NCBI RefSeq assembly: GCF_000430725.1
Contig: NZ_AUMO01000086.1
Span: 1 to 32,774, forward strand
Origin: Azohydromonas australica DSM 1124
GTDB taxonomy: Bacteria > Pseudomonadota > Gammaproteobacteria > Burkholderiales > Burkholderiaceae_C
DNA length: 32,774 nucleotides
Direction of reading: 5' to 3'
Part shown: in pieces, positions 32,598-32,774 of the stretch
How positions within the stretch are numbered: the stretch's first letter is position 1
Layout of the letters: each line of letters opens with the position of its first letter
Program-made: the position numbers and the translations under genes
Notes under the pieces: generated by a model
Told to the model about the DNA's origin: nothing
Databases searched by the model: none
The model's input: only the letters and a program-made list of their open reading frames with translations

Positions 32598-32774
32598 ATG
32601 ACAGTGGTGGATGCTGTCGTGGAGCGCTTTGCGCACCACTCTCCAGTGACGCTGATGGCACGGCTGGCGCTGCAGCGGGCACTGGATCCGGACTGGATCG
32701 ACGAAGTGTTTGCTCAGCGCGCCCAGCACCAGTACGTGCGCGAGCTGCTGTTTTCGACCACGGTGGAACTGATG
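32598..32774 (+). CDS. IS4-type transposase, N-terminal 59 residues, cut by window edge
   Basis: ATG 32598, with GGAGG 6 bases upstream, opens a frame running off the right edge. It reads VVDAVVERFAHHSPVTLMAR, then LALQRALDPDWIDEVFAQ and YVRELLFSTTVELM. The VVERF, SPVTLMARLALQRAL and YVRELLFST blocks match the start of IS4-family transposases. The left end of the element should lie in 32520-32590, but no terminal repeat can be confirmed without the other end. Confidence 0.82.
   Translation, partial: MTVVDAVVERFAHHSPVTLMARLALQRALDPDWIDEVFAQRAQHQYVRELLFSTTVELM

Overview
The window is GC-rich, mostly tightly packed chromosomal DNA that looks like a betaproteobacterium of the Burkholderiales, probably Comamonadaceae. 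That placement is inferred from the gene families (DUF4148 secreted protein, SapC-family protein, TrkA/TrkH pair, RecC-RecB-RecD, a B12-riboswitch-controlled BtuB-BtuC-BtuD-BtuF cluster) and from base composition. No rRNA or other taxonomic marker is present. Both edges are cut inside insertion-sequence transposases: an IS701-type gene on the left (minus strand) and an IS4-type gene on the right (plus strand).

Layout. 1-372: start of an IS701-type transposase and an AT-rich stretch with a near-consensus promoter reading rightward. 373-3671: an EamA-type exporter, a strong hairpin, and a PAS-PAS-GGDEF-EAL cyclic-di-GMP protein. 3698-6660 (minus): trkA-trkH potassium uptake operon. 6857-8500: a three-repeat DUF4148 secreted protein, a cupin protein and a lone HI0074/HepT-like protein. 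8695-19040: recC, recB, an HtrA/Deg-like protease and recD in one direction. 19129-24104: a small Cys-rich protein, an L-2-hydroxyglutarate-oxidase-like flavoprotein, a MarR regulator, a SapC-family protein and a CorC/HlyC-type CBS membrane protein. 24180-25007: apaH. 25012-30019: cobalamin riboswitch plus btuB-btuC-btuD-btuF. 30087-30176: tRNA-Ser(UGA).

Right of the tRNA the texture changes: gene density drops, short coding remnants appear, and the intact items are accessory (a DUF4258/DUF2283 pair, a glycosyltransferase, an IS4-type transposase). I read this as a decayed mobile region next to a tRNA gene.

The points most worth a second look are: (1) the RecB nuclease domain appears to have lost the catalytic His and Lys while keeping both metal-binding Asp, although its helicase motifs are intact; (2) an HtrA-type lipoprotein protease gene sits between recB and recD; (3) the glycosyltransferase gene begins with twelve 9-bp units, each carrying an in-frame ATG, so its copy number could change start-site number and N-terminal length; (4) a HepT-like protein has no visible MntA partner; (5) a near-consensus promoter next to the left IS points into the exporter gene.
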